The notes: generated by a model from the letters alone, not told the origin. Positions 1 to 16,280 are shown, counted from the first letter of the stretch. The stretch is 64,000 nt of DNA from Dioscorea cayenensis subsp. rotundata (GCF_009730915.1 NC_052480.1:186001-250000), one strand, 5' to 3'. A program made the numbers and translations.

Positions 1-1520
1 TCTTCGCCTAATGTCGCCGGTGTGGGCCGCCACGGCCCGGAGGGGCCGCCATGGTCGGGGCCGCCATAATCGGGGACTGTCGTTGTCGTGGTAGGGGGTT
101 GTCTGCAATGCCGGGTAGGGAGGCTTCTCCCGGATCGAGGAACGCGTGCGCTGGTGGGGTCGAAGTAGGAGAACGACGTCCGTCAAGGCACTGATAGAGG
201 TCGCCTCTCATCCTACCTTCGAGCAAGTGGTTCCGAGCAATAACATCCGTCCGCTCGGTTGGCCCCAACAAATATTTCTTCTTCAAAGATTCGCGGAACC
301 AAACTCAGAAACTAACATATGTAAACCAAACAATTTCAAATGAAATCATTCATTTTAAACTATAAAAACTATATTTAAACAGGTGTTTATATATTTAAAC
401 GTTATAGAATATAATTAAAGCGGAGAACAAAATATTTAAACCAGATTTAATAATAGCGTTAAAGCGGTAAATACTAAAGTTAAACGCTGAAATAAAAATG
501 TTTAAACATTAAAGACTTATGTTAAACATTGTCCATGATTTATTACCTCTTTTTCCATCGAGCGATGACAAGTCTGGTTTCTACCGTCAGCTTGCTTCCG
601 GTAAGTACTTTCACCGTAGCACAGCATCCTTGGGATCTTGCAACGCGACTTTCTTCCCCTGTTCCCGTCATTTCGCAGAAACCGGGACGTTAAGCGCGAC
701 CGAGCAACCCTTAATGTACCCTCGTGTTGGTCTTCTTCCCGCGCATCTATCTTGCACTTTCGAGCGTCCTTGCAGGAATATCCTCCATAAGCCACTTGTG
801 CGTCGCTCGCGCCTACGCGATCGCTCCCATGGCCGGTAGATCATCGACATAATCAACGATCCGATTCCCGAACCGAGCATGACGTATTTGGGAAAGGGAC
901 CCGCACTCGAGGTACATCATCGGAGTTTGACAAAATTATCTTCTTCTCCCTCCGTCGAACAAGTTGCACCGTGAGTGCTCTTGATGGAATCTCCGTGTCT
1001 CTCGTGAGGTTTTTGATAGATACCTCCCTTCGAACGCCGACCGGGTTTTTCTTCTTCGAAAGACCACCGCGTCGCCATCGCAACGTAGCACCCAGAGAAC
1101 GAGGGCCAGCATCTCGAGGTCTCGAAACTCAGCGAGCTTTCCCCGATCCTCGAATTTATTGGTGCGACCATCGCATCCCTTTGCAAAAGAGAATCAAGAA
1201 GGGCCCTCTCTTGGTATATAGCTTCCAACTCGATGAGCCGCACAAGCGGTGTCCATCGAATAATCTCCCGATGTCGAGGGGTCATGTTATTTTTTTCAAT
1301 TCAGCTAAAGTCTCCACTACCCAAAGTGTCAAATAGCATCGCCCATTAACTAGGTTGACCGCCGTAATCACCGACTGCGACCATAACAACACATTCAACA
1401 TGCAGGTATTCACAAAAAGTTTAAGCGCTAAATTTAAGGTTTTAAGCGGTAACCTCTCGGTTATTAAACAGAGATATCAAATGTTAAGCAGAGACCCGAC
1501 TTATTAAAGCGAGTACTGAG
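1..1520. other. Unidentified GC-rich block with AT-rich borders, probably repeat-derived
   Basis: There is a GC-rich part at about 1-300 and another at about 560-1290. Between and after them lies AT-rich DNA rich in TTAAAC and a recurring TTAAAGCGG-like motif (near 415, 455, 1435 and 1505). Open frames of 60-120 codons exist on both strands, but none shows a domain I recognise and they overlap each other. A base composition unlike the neighbourhood plus similar AT-rich borders suggests a fragment of a mobile element, perhaps an LTR retroelement leader. I could not find terminal repeats or a primer binding site, so this is a description and not an identification. Confidence 0.3.
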
Positions 1521-3120
1521 AATACTTAAAGCAAATGACAACAAAACTTAAACCCATAACATCTCATTTCTTAAACGTCAACCTCATTTGTAAAACTGCA
1601 ACCATATCAAATGAAAGGGGAAATATACATTATAAATATTATACAAATCATAACAATCGAAAAACTTTTTCGATAGTGTATGCATCTGAAAAATACAAAA
1701 CAAAAACAAAAAACCCTAGCCGAGAAATCTCCCTGCAGACTAACAAAACCCCACCGAGAAATCCCCTGCAGACTTCAATATCTTCCAACAAAAACAGAAC
1801 CACAAAACAAAACCGAAAAATCTTTCTTTGTAATGTAAGCAGCTAACATTAAAACCATACTCAATACCTTAGATTGCAAAGCGATGAAATGCCAACTAGT
1901 TCAGCTGAGGGACTTCTCCTTTGAGATACTGGGATGGAAAGGAAAAAGTCACGAATACAGAGGCTCACCGTGAGTGACAACTTTCGGAGCGACTTTCGAA
2001 ATGGAAGAGTCAAGACGCGAGTTGAGAAAAAGCAAAGTAAAGCGGCTCCAATAAATTGCGTCTCTAGGGGTTACCCTCACGGAAAAACCACCCCACTTCC
2101 TCTCAAATCGCCGAGATGGTCTGCAGCCCACGACTCCCCATGCAAGGGCATTTTTCAGTCATAAAATTTGAAACTCACTCGTTCGCTCACATCTCTGAGG
2201 GGTTTGGGGGTTTGAAAAAAACATAGAGTTTAAAAAGAGGGGTTTTTAGGGATTGCAAAACTAACGAGTGTTTTTGGCAATTTTACAAACTTAAAGGGTT
2301 TTTTTGGCAATTTTCACTTTATTATTTTGTCATCAGGTCTTTATAAATACTAATTTTGAAGTTTATAAATATTTATTTCAAAGTTTATGAGAGAAAAATC
2401 AATCTATTTAAATTTGATGTTTTTATTTACTCACGAGTGAGTTCTTGAATTTTTTTTTTTTTAATAATAGACGACAAACGTCCTTTTTATATGAATATAA
2501 ACAGTACTGTGAACAGTACTATCGGGGGAGAAATTTGAATCTATGACCTCCCTCTTATACTTTTCATCTGATATCCACGACTATCCAACGTCATCACTAC
2601 CGTATGAGAATAGTTCTTGAATTTTAACTGTATATTTGTTGTGTCATATTTTTTTTTTTTATGCAACAAGTTGGAGCAGTGGTTAAATATTAATAATTGA
2701 TTGACAGTGCTTTAAAATAGAAAAATATGAAGGACAAAAACCCAAAGAAGCAAAAGCTCCCACGGACCAGTGCGGCAACCCAGAAAGACTCTAATATTAC
2801 CTTTTTCTTTTTTTAATTATAAATTTATAGAGCTTATGAATATTTAAAATTGAAATTAGCAAAGGCATACTTTCTCCGTTTTCATACGCATGAGCCAAGG
2901 ACCCTACTTCAAGAAATGTATGCAACCCTTTGAGTCTTTTGGCCATTGAGAGTTTTGAAATGTTTGGTGCACCAATTAAATGACAATTTAATGATTTCTA
3001 AAATTTTATTAACGTAGGTTACATGGGGCGATTAGTATCATATTATATGCTTGGTAATATTTAACTATTAAAAAAAATACAATTTAAACAAAAATCATAT
3101 AAAATTAAGTTTCCTCACTC
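1521..3120. other. Gene-free AT-rich stretch, mostly degraded repeat
   Basis: No coding region is supportable. At 1930-2330 there is a moderately GC-rich piece followed by runs of GGGGTTT and TTTTTGGCAATTTT, which look like decayed transposon sequence. At 2464-2615 a short palindromic motif (ACAGTACTGTGAACAGTACT) is followed by a stretch whose reverse complement carries a weak Pol III B-box-like string. This could be a SINE or MITE fragment but has no clear ends. The rest, to 3120, is simple AT-rich DNA. Confidence 0.3.
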
Positions 3121-4885
3121 TTCAGCAATATAGCAGGCAGAGAGGCAGCGCCGTCGTACTTGTGCAGGCAGAACAACACCTCCGCTTAATCAAATTTACG
3201 AAGTTGGCGGCATCCACAACCCGCCATCCACCTTGGGTAGGGACCAGCACGGAACCGCGAGGAGGAGATGGGGATGGGGCAAGGCTAGGTGGGGTAGGCT
3301 CTTGGTGTTTGTTGCCGCGTACCTCTCCTTAACTACGACCCACCAGCCAGTTGTATTAAGTTGCAGTCCAGACACAAACACAGAGAAAGGCCAAATGCAT
3401 CATCTCCTCACCACCTGATTCTGCTTCTAATCTTCATTCTACATCTCTCTCTCTCTCTCTCTCTCTCGATATATATATATATATATATATATCATTGTAA
3501 AAGCTTCACGGCGACCAGCCATATCTGATCGAGGTAGTGGTGTTTGTGAATTGTCCCCTGCAGCAACATAGACCAATATATGAATGTATTTGCCATCTAT
3601 GCCGTCGGTGTTTGCGTGGCCACGCATGATGGACTCGCTGGCGTAATCATGATGGGCCAGTTGGGCGAGGGAAAAAGGGGGTTTCGTGCTGTGGAGGGGG
3701 GAGGAAGGGATGATGGTGCTTTCCCCCTCCCTCCCTCCCTCCCTCTACTCATCTCGACCTCTGATTCCCTCTTCGTGCTTACCATTTTCTTGATCCACTC
3801 AAACTCCTCTTCGGCTTCTAGGGCTAACCTGTATTGAAGGAGGATACCTTCTCTGGGGTGGGTCATGGCTCCGACAACCACTCCCTGGGCATCTCCCTTT
3901 TACAACAAAGGGAACGATTGGTAATTTCTCCTTATGATATGCTAGCTCTCTGGTTCCTTATTATCCCTTTCGCAATTTCCAATTTATACCCTTTTAACTC
4001 CACTCCAAACTTGCTCAATATCAGACCTAATGGGTTCTCACTGATATTTGTTTTCAACGTAGCATTTTAGTCATTGGTACCGATTTACAGAAACATCAAT
4101 TGATTTGTCAAAAAATGACATTGATGGAGAACCAGTTCTTTGATCCACATAAGAGTGATTACTGCTGCAAACCTCAACTCCAGTCTACCAATTTTATTAA
4201 CATGTTCAAATTTGAAATAAGGATTGGGAGGACTTTTTGTGGTGAAATATTAGTACAACTCTAAATTTTCTCAAGAGTGTTAGGATTCCTGTGAGATATT
4301 GGAATTGGATATGTTGGGTTCATTCAAAAGTAAGGGGATATTCAAATCGATATGGTTGTCACTTGTCATACAACTATTATTCTCCTGAGGATTGTTTATC
4401 TAGAAAGAAGTGAATGAAACAAGGCAACTATTTGAAGTATTTGATCGGATTTATGAGCAGTTTTTCCTTCTCCCTATATTGACCGGGAATTGGCCAATAT
4501 GTGGTGTAAGAGAGGAATCATGTGTAGCATGAAGTAGCTGGCATCTTGCCAGTAAAAAAAAAGAACTTACCCAATATTATCAAGGGCAAAAAGCTTAAAT
4601 TATCTGACAATCTCCCAAGGTATCACTTAATCCATTAATTCAATGGATGAGGATGTCAAACAGACACCAAATTCACCTGTGGCAAAATATTAGGTAAGAT
4701 CATGGATAATAGGGCGAAATATCCAATAATTACAAGGAAAATGGCATGTTCACTTATTGGGTTAAGCTGACGAGTGAGAAAAGAGGGAATTAGCATGTGA
4801 TGGAAGTTAAACTATGTCAGAGCCTTGTGAAATATATTTAAGCTTGCGTGGAAAATTTATTATATAATGGTTTACTTAATTGTAG
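3121..4885 (+). promoter_or_regulatory. Upstream region and probable 5' leader or first exon of the NPH3 gene
   Basis: This region precedes the first recognisable NPH3 exon. It contains a CT-rich microsatellite at about 3446-3467 running straight into an (AT)n tract to about 3491, and a CCCT repeat near 3725-3745; CT-rich tracts next to transcription starts are common in plants. The true start codon should lie here, because the exon at 4886 opens in the middle of a codon and has no in-frame ATG upstream. I could not choose among the short ATG-initiated frames (for example 3580-3837), none of which reads like the start of an NPH3 protein. Confidence 0.35.
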
Positions 4886-7534
4886 GTTTGTTGACACGTA
4901 TCTTCCGAGTGATATTGTGGTTGAAATCGGGGGAACTTTATTCCATCTTCACAAGGTATACTTACTTAACTTGAGACAATGCTCTTTATTTACTTTGGAC
5001 TTCTGTATGTATGCAATTACAACATCCCTTTCTCCTTTGGTTTCCTTTAAATGAACTTTATAATAAACTCTTATTGTGACCATTATGTTTCTGAAAAATG
5101 TAAAGCAACTGAAAGTGTAGCATATTATCATCTATTATTGTTGACAGTTTCATTATATGCGCCTAGTTTACTGTTGCTCCTGTTTATCTCAAATAATAAC
5201 TATATGGTGTTTCCTTGCTCAATGCTGTTAATTCCTTCATGATTTTCTGACTTTTAAAGAAATCGATTTAGGCAATTTGCAATTGCAGTTATACTTTTCA
5301 GTTATCTTTCTCTAGAACAGTGAGAATAAATGCAGTTTCAATCTGCCTTTTCAGTTTCCTCTCTTATCAAAATGTGGGAAGATTGCACATGCACTAGAGG
5401 AATCTGAAAATACGGACAAGGAGGTGCATCTTACATTAGATTGTTGTCCTGGCGGACTAGATGCGTTTATCATTGCAGCAAAATTTTGCTATGGATTACG
5501 GGTGGAATTGTCTCCGACGAACATATTTGTGGTGTATTGTGTTGCGGAATTTCTTGAAATGACGGATGAATTTGGTGAGGAGAATTTATTGGCTCAGGCA
5601 GAGGCTTTCTTTCATAAAGTTGTGCTTCGAAGCTGGAAAGATTGCATAGTTGCTCTTCAAAGCGCTGATAATTCTATTTCACATGCTGAATCTCTCCGGA
5701 TTGTGCATAAATGTTTGAGTGCTCTCTCGATGATGGTTTGCACTGATCCTAGTTTGTTTGGGTGGCCTATGATGATGTATGGAAGTTTGCAAAGCCCTGG
5801 CGGTAGTATCCTTTGGAATGGAATAAACACTGGAGCTAGAATTAGAAGCTCGGCTTCTGACTGGTGGCAGGAAGATATCTCATGCCTTAGCATGCTAATG
5901 TTTAAGCAGCTGATAGAAACTATGACTGAGCGAGGCATAAGGCCTGAAAATATTTCTGGTGCTCTAATGCACTATTTGAGAAAGTATTTACCTGGTCTTG
6001 ATCGGTGGCAAATTGGGCTAGGTGGTAGAAGCAAAAATCTTGCTAATTTGGCAATGGCTACAGGCATAATAGATCAAAAAGTTCTGCTGGAATGCCTTGA
6101 AAAATTACTTCCTGAAAGGAAGGGGAAATCATATTCTCGCTTCTTATTAGGACTTCTACGAATTGCTATAATACTGAATGTCTGCCAATCATGCAAAGAT
6201 TCTCTTGAAAGAAGAATTGGCATGCAACTGGAATTGGCAACACTTGATGGTCTTTTGATTCCCAACTTCTCATATTCTGATCATTTATATGACACAGACT
6301 GTGTTGAGCGCATTATTGGCCATTTCTTATCTTGCCAGTCGGTGACTGTGGTATCCTTTTCACCTTCTTCAATATCTGATCCACCCAGGTCACCTTCCTC
6401 TACTCCTATAAGGAAGGTGACAAAGTTAATAGATAGTTATCTTTCCGAGATTGCACCTGATGTTAACTTGAAGCCTGATAAGATGCTGTCTCTTGTGGAG
6501 GCCCTTCCTGAATCTTTTAGGTCTCTTCATGATGGACTTTATCAAGCTTTGGATATATATTTCAAGGTGTGGTCTTTTTAATTGTTCATATTTTCCTATC
6601 ATATATATATATATATATATATTGTTTTTATTTTGCAATTTTTCTCCTACAATTGCTTCAGGTACATGCCTTTGTGGGCTTCTATAATTTTCACCCACCA
6701 ACAAAATATGCTACACTGTTGTTCTGGCTATGTGCATTATGTTTTTTTGGCTTTATGCGTCTATCTACTTGAACTTGCTGAATGATTTCTGTATAAACCT
6801 CATTTTAATACTTCTGTATTAAGGTTATGCATGGATTTATAAATGCAACTTGCGTTTGTCTTTGGTACACACAGGATATCTCGACTCTGTCAAAATTATT
6901 ACTGCCAGTAAAGGGTCATGTTCTTCGTATTTTTTGTAGATTGATATATTCCAACAAACCTTTTAAACATCAGGCACTCAATATCTAGTGTATCCTGTTG
7001 CAGGCACACCCATGGCTGTCCCAGAGTGATAGAGAGCAACTCTGCGACAGCATTGACTATGGAAGGCTTTCAATTGATGCATGTGCGCATGCATCGCAGA
7101 ACGAACGCCTGCCACTTAGAGTTGTTCTCCAAGTTCTATATTTTGAGCAGTTACATCTGCGAAAAGCCCTTTCTCAATGCCTTCATGTCTTGGACAGTGA
7201 CAGCAATGCTGCTGCTGATGCAAATGACTTAACTGGACAGATCCTTCAGAGAGATGGTTGGGTTACTCTTGTGCGGGAAAACTGTGGTCTGAGGGTAGAC
7301 TTGGAAGGCATGCGTTCAAGGGTCAGAGTGCTAGAACAAGAATTTGCAAGCATGAAGCGAGATTTAAGCAAGGCAGATAGGCCTCACAGTTTGTCAATTA
7401 CTGCTCAAGCCATCTCCAGAAAACTTGGATGCATGCCTGTCGCTAATTCGAGCAGTCTTCAGTGTGATGCCATAGAAAGCTTTGGTTCTAGCCCTGAGAG
7501 GTCTATTAAGAAACCACATCATTCAAATCATTGA
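4886..7534 (+). CDS. NPH3/RPT2-family BTB-NPH3 protein (start exon not found)
   Basis: Members of this plant family act as substrate adaptors for cullin-3 ubiquitin ligases, classically next to phototropin photoreceptors and in auxin transport. Three exons are visible: 4886-4955, 5355-6566 and 7004-7534, with consistent phases and GT-AG borders, together 603 residues. Exon 4886-4955 encodes the start of the BTB fold (LPSDIVVEIGGTLFHLHK), continued by FPLLSKCGKIAHALEE and the segment to FCYGLRVEL. The NPH3 domain follows, with PERKGKSYSRFLLGLLRIA, LERRIGMQLELATLDGLLIP and the family signature NERLPLRVVLQVLYFEQ in the last exon. A short C-terminal coiled coil (ENCGLRVDLEGMRSRVRVLEQEF) is also typical. 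The first exon with the initiator ATG is missing; a first base at 4886 that completes a split codon shows it must be upstream. The family is certain; which member or partner photoreceptor is not. Confidence 0.9.
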
Positions 7535-9172
7535 TGCTCAATTGAGTCTTCTCTTCATATTTCCACATGGTAAGAAATGACCATTTTTTCGGAGGCATAA
7601 CACTGCTTAGAAACAGAAACAAGGCCAGCTGATCAAGTTGGTGTCACCATATCAACTGCATTGGTTTTGGGAGCATTTGCCATCTCCATGTGGGGAGTAT
7701 AAAACCATTATTGAGTTTTTGCAGTTCCATACATATGTTGGATTTCTTTGATTTGCAAATATCATAGAAATTTTTCCTAGTATTTTGTTTTTTTAACAGT
7801 TCACTGATTGTTCAAGCCTATCACACAGCCAAATTCTGGAGCCAATCCTTGGTTCGGCCAGATTTGGTAGAATGAGGCTTAATGATTGAAATCACGAGTC
7901 TGAGACCAGATGGTGTGGCACATCTTTTGTGCTCAGATCATGAAACGAATTTGCCTCTGATTTGAAGTGAAGTGGTTGACCATGTATAAAATGGGGTGAA
8001 TACCTGGGGCCGGGGAACCAAGGATTCCATTGATGGTAAGCATTAAGAAGCTATTATATCTTTTACAGAATGATACTCTGTTTACGTGTGTGAGATGTCC
8101 TACAACTGAAGCCAATGAATCACATGTTGAGGGGCGGAGGGCTGCTGCAAGCACTCATGTTTTGTATTTGTTGCGTTTGCTTTTCGGATTGGTCTATTGG
8201 GAATTATAAATTGTGATAACTTCATATATGTATATTCGTTGTGAAAATCTTAATATTTGCTTCCTGTCTCTTTGTCATGTTGTTTCATTTGTTTGCTTTA
8301 GTTGTATTGTTACTTTTTTTAAAAAAAGACAAAAATTGTGATTTATTATTGTTTTTAGAAATTCATCATATTTATCTTGTAACAATAACATTTACTTACC
8401 TTGAGTGTCATAAATTCGTTCACATACAGATTTTGATAAATATGATTATCTGGAATGAAGTTTGGATATGAAGGTGGCGGAGGAAGACGTTGGCCGCCCG
8501 TAGCAAAATAATGGAAAGACCTGCTTTTAAATGAAGTTACCACTTTTAGCATGAGGTGGTTTTTTCACTGTCGGTAGAAGGGTATGCGTATATATGATTT
8601 TCTTTAAAATATTATCATTAGAGAAAGTAAATGAATGCGGATGGTTTTCTGCCGATTTATACTGTTATTATAATTATTTTTTTCCATATTTTATTATGGT
8701 AGAAAGTCACAATTTTAGCTGTTCAAGATCAAGAAGTTCATATATATATACATATATTTTTAAAATAAAATGGATAAATTATTCTTTTATTGAAAACCAA
8801 ACACCACAAAATTTTCAGTTTTCACGGGGGATAGTATGTATTAGGAACTTTAAAATAAATAATATATATATTTATAAATTTTATTTTGCTCGTAAGTCTT
8901 TTAACAGGCATGTCGTGCGATAGGAAGTGGAGACCGGTTTGGAAGGGCCTTGTATTGGGTTGGGAAAGTGTGTGTTGCGGGGTTAATTAACGGAGTGCTA
9001 ATGTCCCGTCACATCTCCGTAGGAGACAGGTCACGGCGAAGCATAAACGTTACCCATTTAAGCTTGGTTGGGTGGGGGTTTCGCTTTACCGTGCCTAACG
9101 ACGTTTGTTTCCCGTTGCGTCCGCCAGATCCCGATCCAGGGGGAGTAACCCTAACCCTAACGCCGCCACCCC
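7535..9172. other. Intergenic: NPH3 3' UTR and upstream region of the trihelix-UMPK gene
   Basis: The first several hundred bases are probably the 3' untranslated region of the NPH3 gene. The middle is AT-rich and I see no gene there. From about 8930 the GC content rises towards the next start codon. A telo-box-like element sits at 9146-9161. Confidence 0.5.
9146..9161 (+). promoter_or_regulatory. Telo-box-like CCCTAA repeat in the leader
   Basis: TAACCCTAACCCTAAC lies 12 bases before the start codon at 9173. AAACCCTAA-type telo boxes are known plant elements near starts of translation-related and cell-cycle genes. Whether it acts here as DNA or only as leader RNA cannot be told from sequence. 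Confidence 0.4.
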
Positions 9173-12607
<3,435 letters not shown>

Positions 12608-13585
12608 TCCAATATTCTCCGCCTATTAGATGAGTTTTTGGCACATGCTTTTCTTTATTGAACCCCATTAAGTAGTTGTGCTTTTACACCAAATCGATTG
12701 GAGTTTGGTTACTGTGCTTTGCCTCTGGATGAATCCCACCTGGAGTACCTGATATGTGAGTCGAGCCATGTCTCTCAGTTGAACTGCCAGAACAGAGGGT
12801 TCTGTCTTGAGTTTCACCTGGTTTGTTGTACTAATGACATTGCTGGTGGAAGTAGCATATCTTGTTTGTAAAGATCATAGTTTCTTGTAAATTACATGAA
12901 TTTCCTGTAAAAGATGGCAGGGCAGCTAACCGTTCATCTGTGTAGTCTTCACTATGTTCGGTTATTTGAAGAGGCCAAGGATCTAAACTTCCTTCTCAAG
13001 GAGGAATGTTTTGAGGCAGGCAATGTAATAGCTAGTGGTTATTTAATATGTATTGTAAGCAACCATTTAAATACATATTAACCATTGATCTGTGTTTTTT
13101 TTTCCTGTTTTTCCTTAGCTTGTCTGTTTCATATGAAAATATTATAGTGCCGTGATGCCTATTGTTGAGTCCTACACAGACTACAATGGCTGTGATTAAG
13201 GGCAAGGCGGAGTCAGAAATTCTGAGTAAATTACATACATATAAAAAAATCAATTAACAAAATTTTTATAAATTCATAAATTAAAAATAATATGGTAAGT
13301 GCAAAACTTTAAAATATAAAATATAAATACCTCTAATGATATGTATTTTTATTTAAATTTAGGAGTGTATCTGATACTTTGATTTAAACTTTAATTTAAA
13401 TTAATAATATTTTTTTTAACAAATAAACTCATCATTTTTTATTTATTACTAAATCATTAATTTTTGTTTTTAATATTAATCAAATCTCTAAATCAATCCA
13501 AATTAATCAATCACAAATATTTCAATAAAATTCCTCAATTTCTAAAATTTCTTCAATCACAAATATTATTAATCAGTTAAATTCC
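12608..13585. other. Intergenic: 3' UTR of trihelix-UMPK gene, then AT-rich DNA
   Basis: The sequence to about 13000 has ordinary composition and probably holds the 3' untranslated region. From 13230 to 13580 it becomes strongly AT-rich, with no coding potential, and leads into the copia remnant. Confidence 0.5.
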
Positions 13586-16280
13586 GTTGACTTCGAGTTA
13601 GACGAAAAGTTGAAGGCCATGTCCCTATTAGTATCTTTGCCGGAAAGTTGATCAATAACTATAAAGATGATTAGCGGTAGCGGGCAAGAGAGAGTATCTC
13701 TAGACAATGTTTGTGATCGGCTCATCAGCGAGGAGATTAGCAAGAAGGAGCGAGGCGAGACATTTGGAGTGGCTCTAAATGTTGATAAGGGCCGTATGAG
13801 TCAAAGAGGCGGCAACAATCGGGAAAGGGCGATATCAAAGGGGAGGAGCAAGTCTCGATCCAAAGGCAAGTTGGAGTGTTGGAACTGTGGCAAGAAGGCC
13901 AAGAAGAAGAAATAAGGGGAGTCTAGTTCGGTTAATTCGGCAACTGATGATGACTTAGATGATGCCCTGGTTCTCTGTGTTAACATCCCAATTGAATCAT
14001 GGGTACTTTGATTCAAATGCTTCCTTTCACTCTACCTCTTGTAAAGAATTTCTGAGAAATTTTTTGACAGGGGAATATGGCAAGGTATACTTGGCAGATG
14101 GTAAACCTTTAGACAAAATGGGCAAAAGTGATGTCCATATTAAATCTGGTAATGGTTGTAAATGGACATTGCAGGGTGTTCGTTATATTCCTGGGCTTAA
14201 AAAAATTTAATTTCAATAGGTCAATTGGATAATGAGGGGTATAAAAACTATCTTTGGGAGAAGGTTCCTGGAAAATTGTGAAAGGGGCACTGGTAGTCGC
14301 AAATAGCACCAAATTTGGTACACTCTATTTGACCAATGGTAGTGGATATTTTGTAGCAATAGCAGGGACAAAGTCTAATCCAAACTTGTGGCACAAGAGA
14401 CTTGCGCACATGAGTGACAAGGGATTAAAAGTTCTGGTATCAAAGGAGTTGGTACCAACTATAAGGTCCAACAAGATTGGATTTTGTGAAGATTGTGTGC
14501 TCGGCAAGTAGAAGTGGGTTAGTTTCATAAAGGTTGGGCGGGAGCGCAAAAAGGGAAAGCTAGAACTTGTGCACACTAACGTGTGGGGGCCGGCATCGGT
14601 CCAATCTCATGATGGCTCACGATACTATGTCACATTCATCAACAATTCCACTCGCAAGGTATGGGTTTATTTTCTCAATCACAAGTCTGACCTGTTTGAA
14701 ATGCTTAAAAGATGGAAGGCAAAGGATGAGAACGAGACCAATTCAAAGCTTAAATGCTTGAGGTCGGACAATGGTGGTGAGTATGAAGGGGCCAACTTCA
14801 AGGGGTACTATGTGGAGCATGGAGTCAAACTAGTGTGGGTAGTCCCAAATTGACCACAACAAAATTGGATCGTGGAGAGGATGAATCGAACCCTCAACAA
14901 GCACGCTAGGGCCATGCGGCTTCATGTGGGTTTGCCCAAGGCATTCTGGGCGGATGCAATCAACAGGCAACTTATCTCATCAACCAAAGTCCATCGGTGG
15001 TGCTGAAGTTTGAGTTACCGAAAGAGAAGTGGTCAGTGTTGGAAAAAAAGAGGATATCAAAGGGAAATCGAGAGAGCAATAAAAGACAAACACAAACACA
15101 CAAGATTTACGAGGTTCGGCAATGTGCCTACGTCCTCGGGAGTGGAGCGGTCATATCCCTCTTATTCACTCGTCTCTCCTCACAGTTGAGACAAAAGACC
15201 AAGGTTACATGAATTTGTAGGTAAAACCTAAGCTTATCCGGATCTTAACCATATCTGAATTCTAAACAAATCCAAATTCTAAACCTATCCGGATATATTT
15301 TACAAGATTATCAAATCATAACCCTCACTAGATACAAATTACCCTTGTATCTCTACCATGGGTGCGTTTCCCCCGTACCCCCAACCTATCAAACTGATGC
15401 TCCCTCAATAGGACAGATGATGTCACGCTACTCCACTCCATTCCTACATCTGCTCGTTTACTTGTGCATATGAATCATACACAACAGTAGAGTAAAAAGA
15501 TATCTCTATCTCACTTGAAAAACTTTGGGTGTATGTCATATGTGCATGTGGATTTGGCTAAAAGGGACAAGTTGGATGCCAAGGCCAAAAAATGTATTTT
15601 CATTGTGTTGGGGAACTAATTTTTTTGGTTATCAATTTTAGGATGAGGAAAATCATAAAATAATTACGTCTGGGGATGTTACCTTCAAGGGAAATGAATT
15701 ATACAAAGAAAGGTCCAGATCAAATGTAAGTGAAGTAAGAAAGGTTGTTGTAGAACATACCAAAAACCCTGAAGATAATGGAATAGAAGGCGACGTGACT
15801 CAAGAAGACAATACGGCTGATGACATGGTAGGTGATCAAGAGGAAGAATCTGATTCACAAACTCCGGAGTTGAGTAGATCTACTTGAATTCGTAAGCCAA
15901 CTTCCAAGTATTCACATTCTCTAGACTATTTACTCTTGTCAGACTCATTTTTGCAAAAGGGTATTGACTTCATGGAGGTCTTTTTGCCAGTGGTGAAGCT
16001 TACAACCATCCGCATGGTTCTAGGTATTGTGACAACCGAAAATTTGCACCTAGAACAACTTGATGTCAAGAAAGCGTTCCTTCATAGCGACTTGGAGGAA
16101 GAAATCTACATGGTACAACCCGAGGCGTTCAAAACTCGGCAAAAGTAGGTTCTTGTGTGCAAGTTGAAGCAAAGTTTGTACGGTTTGAAGCAAGCTCCAA
16201 GCCAATGGTACAAAAAATTTGACAAGTTCATGTTTGATCGCTAGTTTGGAAGAGGCAACATATTGTTGCTACTTCAAAGA
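13586..16280 (+). mobile_element. Decayed Ty1/copia retrotransposon (gag-protease-integrase-RT remnants)
   Basis: In order along the plus strand: the end of Gag with a Ser/Arg-rich tail and half a zinc knuckle (CWNCGK, about 13667-13915); a protease-like segment with FDSNAS where active elements have an Asp-Ser-Gly core (about 14008); a GAG-pre-integrase segment (WHKRLAHMSDKGL, about 14390); an integrase core with LRSDNGGEYEG (about 14758) but Asn replacing the first catalytic Asp in LVHTNVWGP (about 14568); and a reverse transcriptase start (QLDVKKAFLHSDLEEEIYM, about 16058) breaking off near 16270. There are many stops and frame changes, and no LTRs or primer binding site of its own, so it is truncated at both ends and dead. 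The integrase is split by the insertion at 15037-15486; the reading picks up again with LKNFGCMSYVHVDLAKRDKLDAKAKKC. Confidence 0.9.
15037..15486 (+). mobile_element. Solo-LTR-like insertion inside copia integrase
   Basis: A 450-bp segment begins TGTTGG and ends CAACA, so it has the TG...CA ends and short inverted termini of an LTR. It interrupts the copia coding sequence, which is recognisable on both sides. Flanking five-mers (GTCAG before, GTAGA after) are not a clean duplication. A related 282-bp segment occurs at 35100-35381, sharing the start region, the tract with CCCCCAACCTATCAAAC and the CACAA end. No internal protein or second copy is nearby, so a solo LTR left by recombination is the best reading. 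Confidence 0.7.

Noticed and set aside
917-1285. 122-codon minus-strand open frame in the GC-rich block
   Set aside because: No recognisable domain, overlapped by equally long frames on the other strand, no splice or start context; not called as a gene.
2464-2615. Second SINE or MITE
   Set aside because: A weak B-box-like string and a palindrome are present, but there is no A-rich tail, terminal repeat or target duplication.
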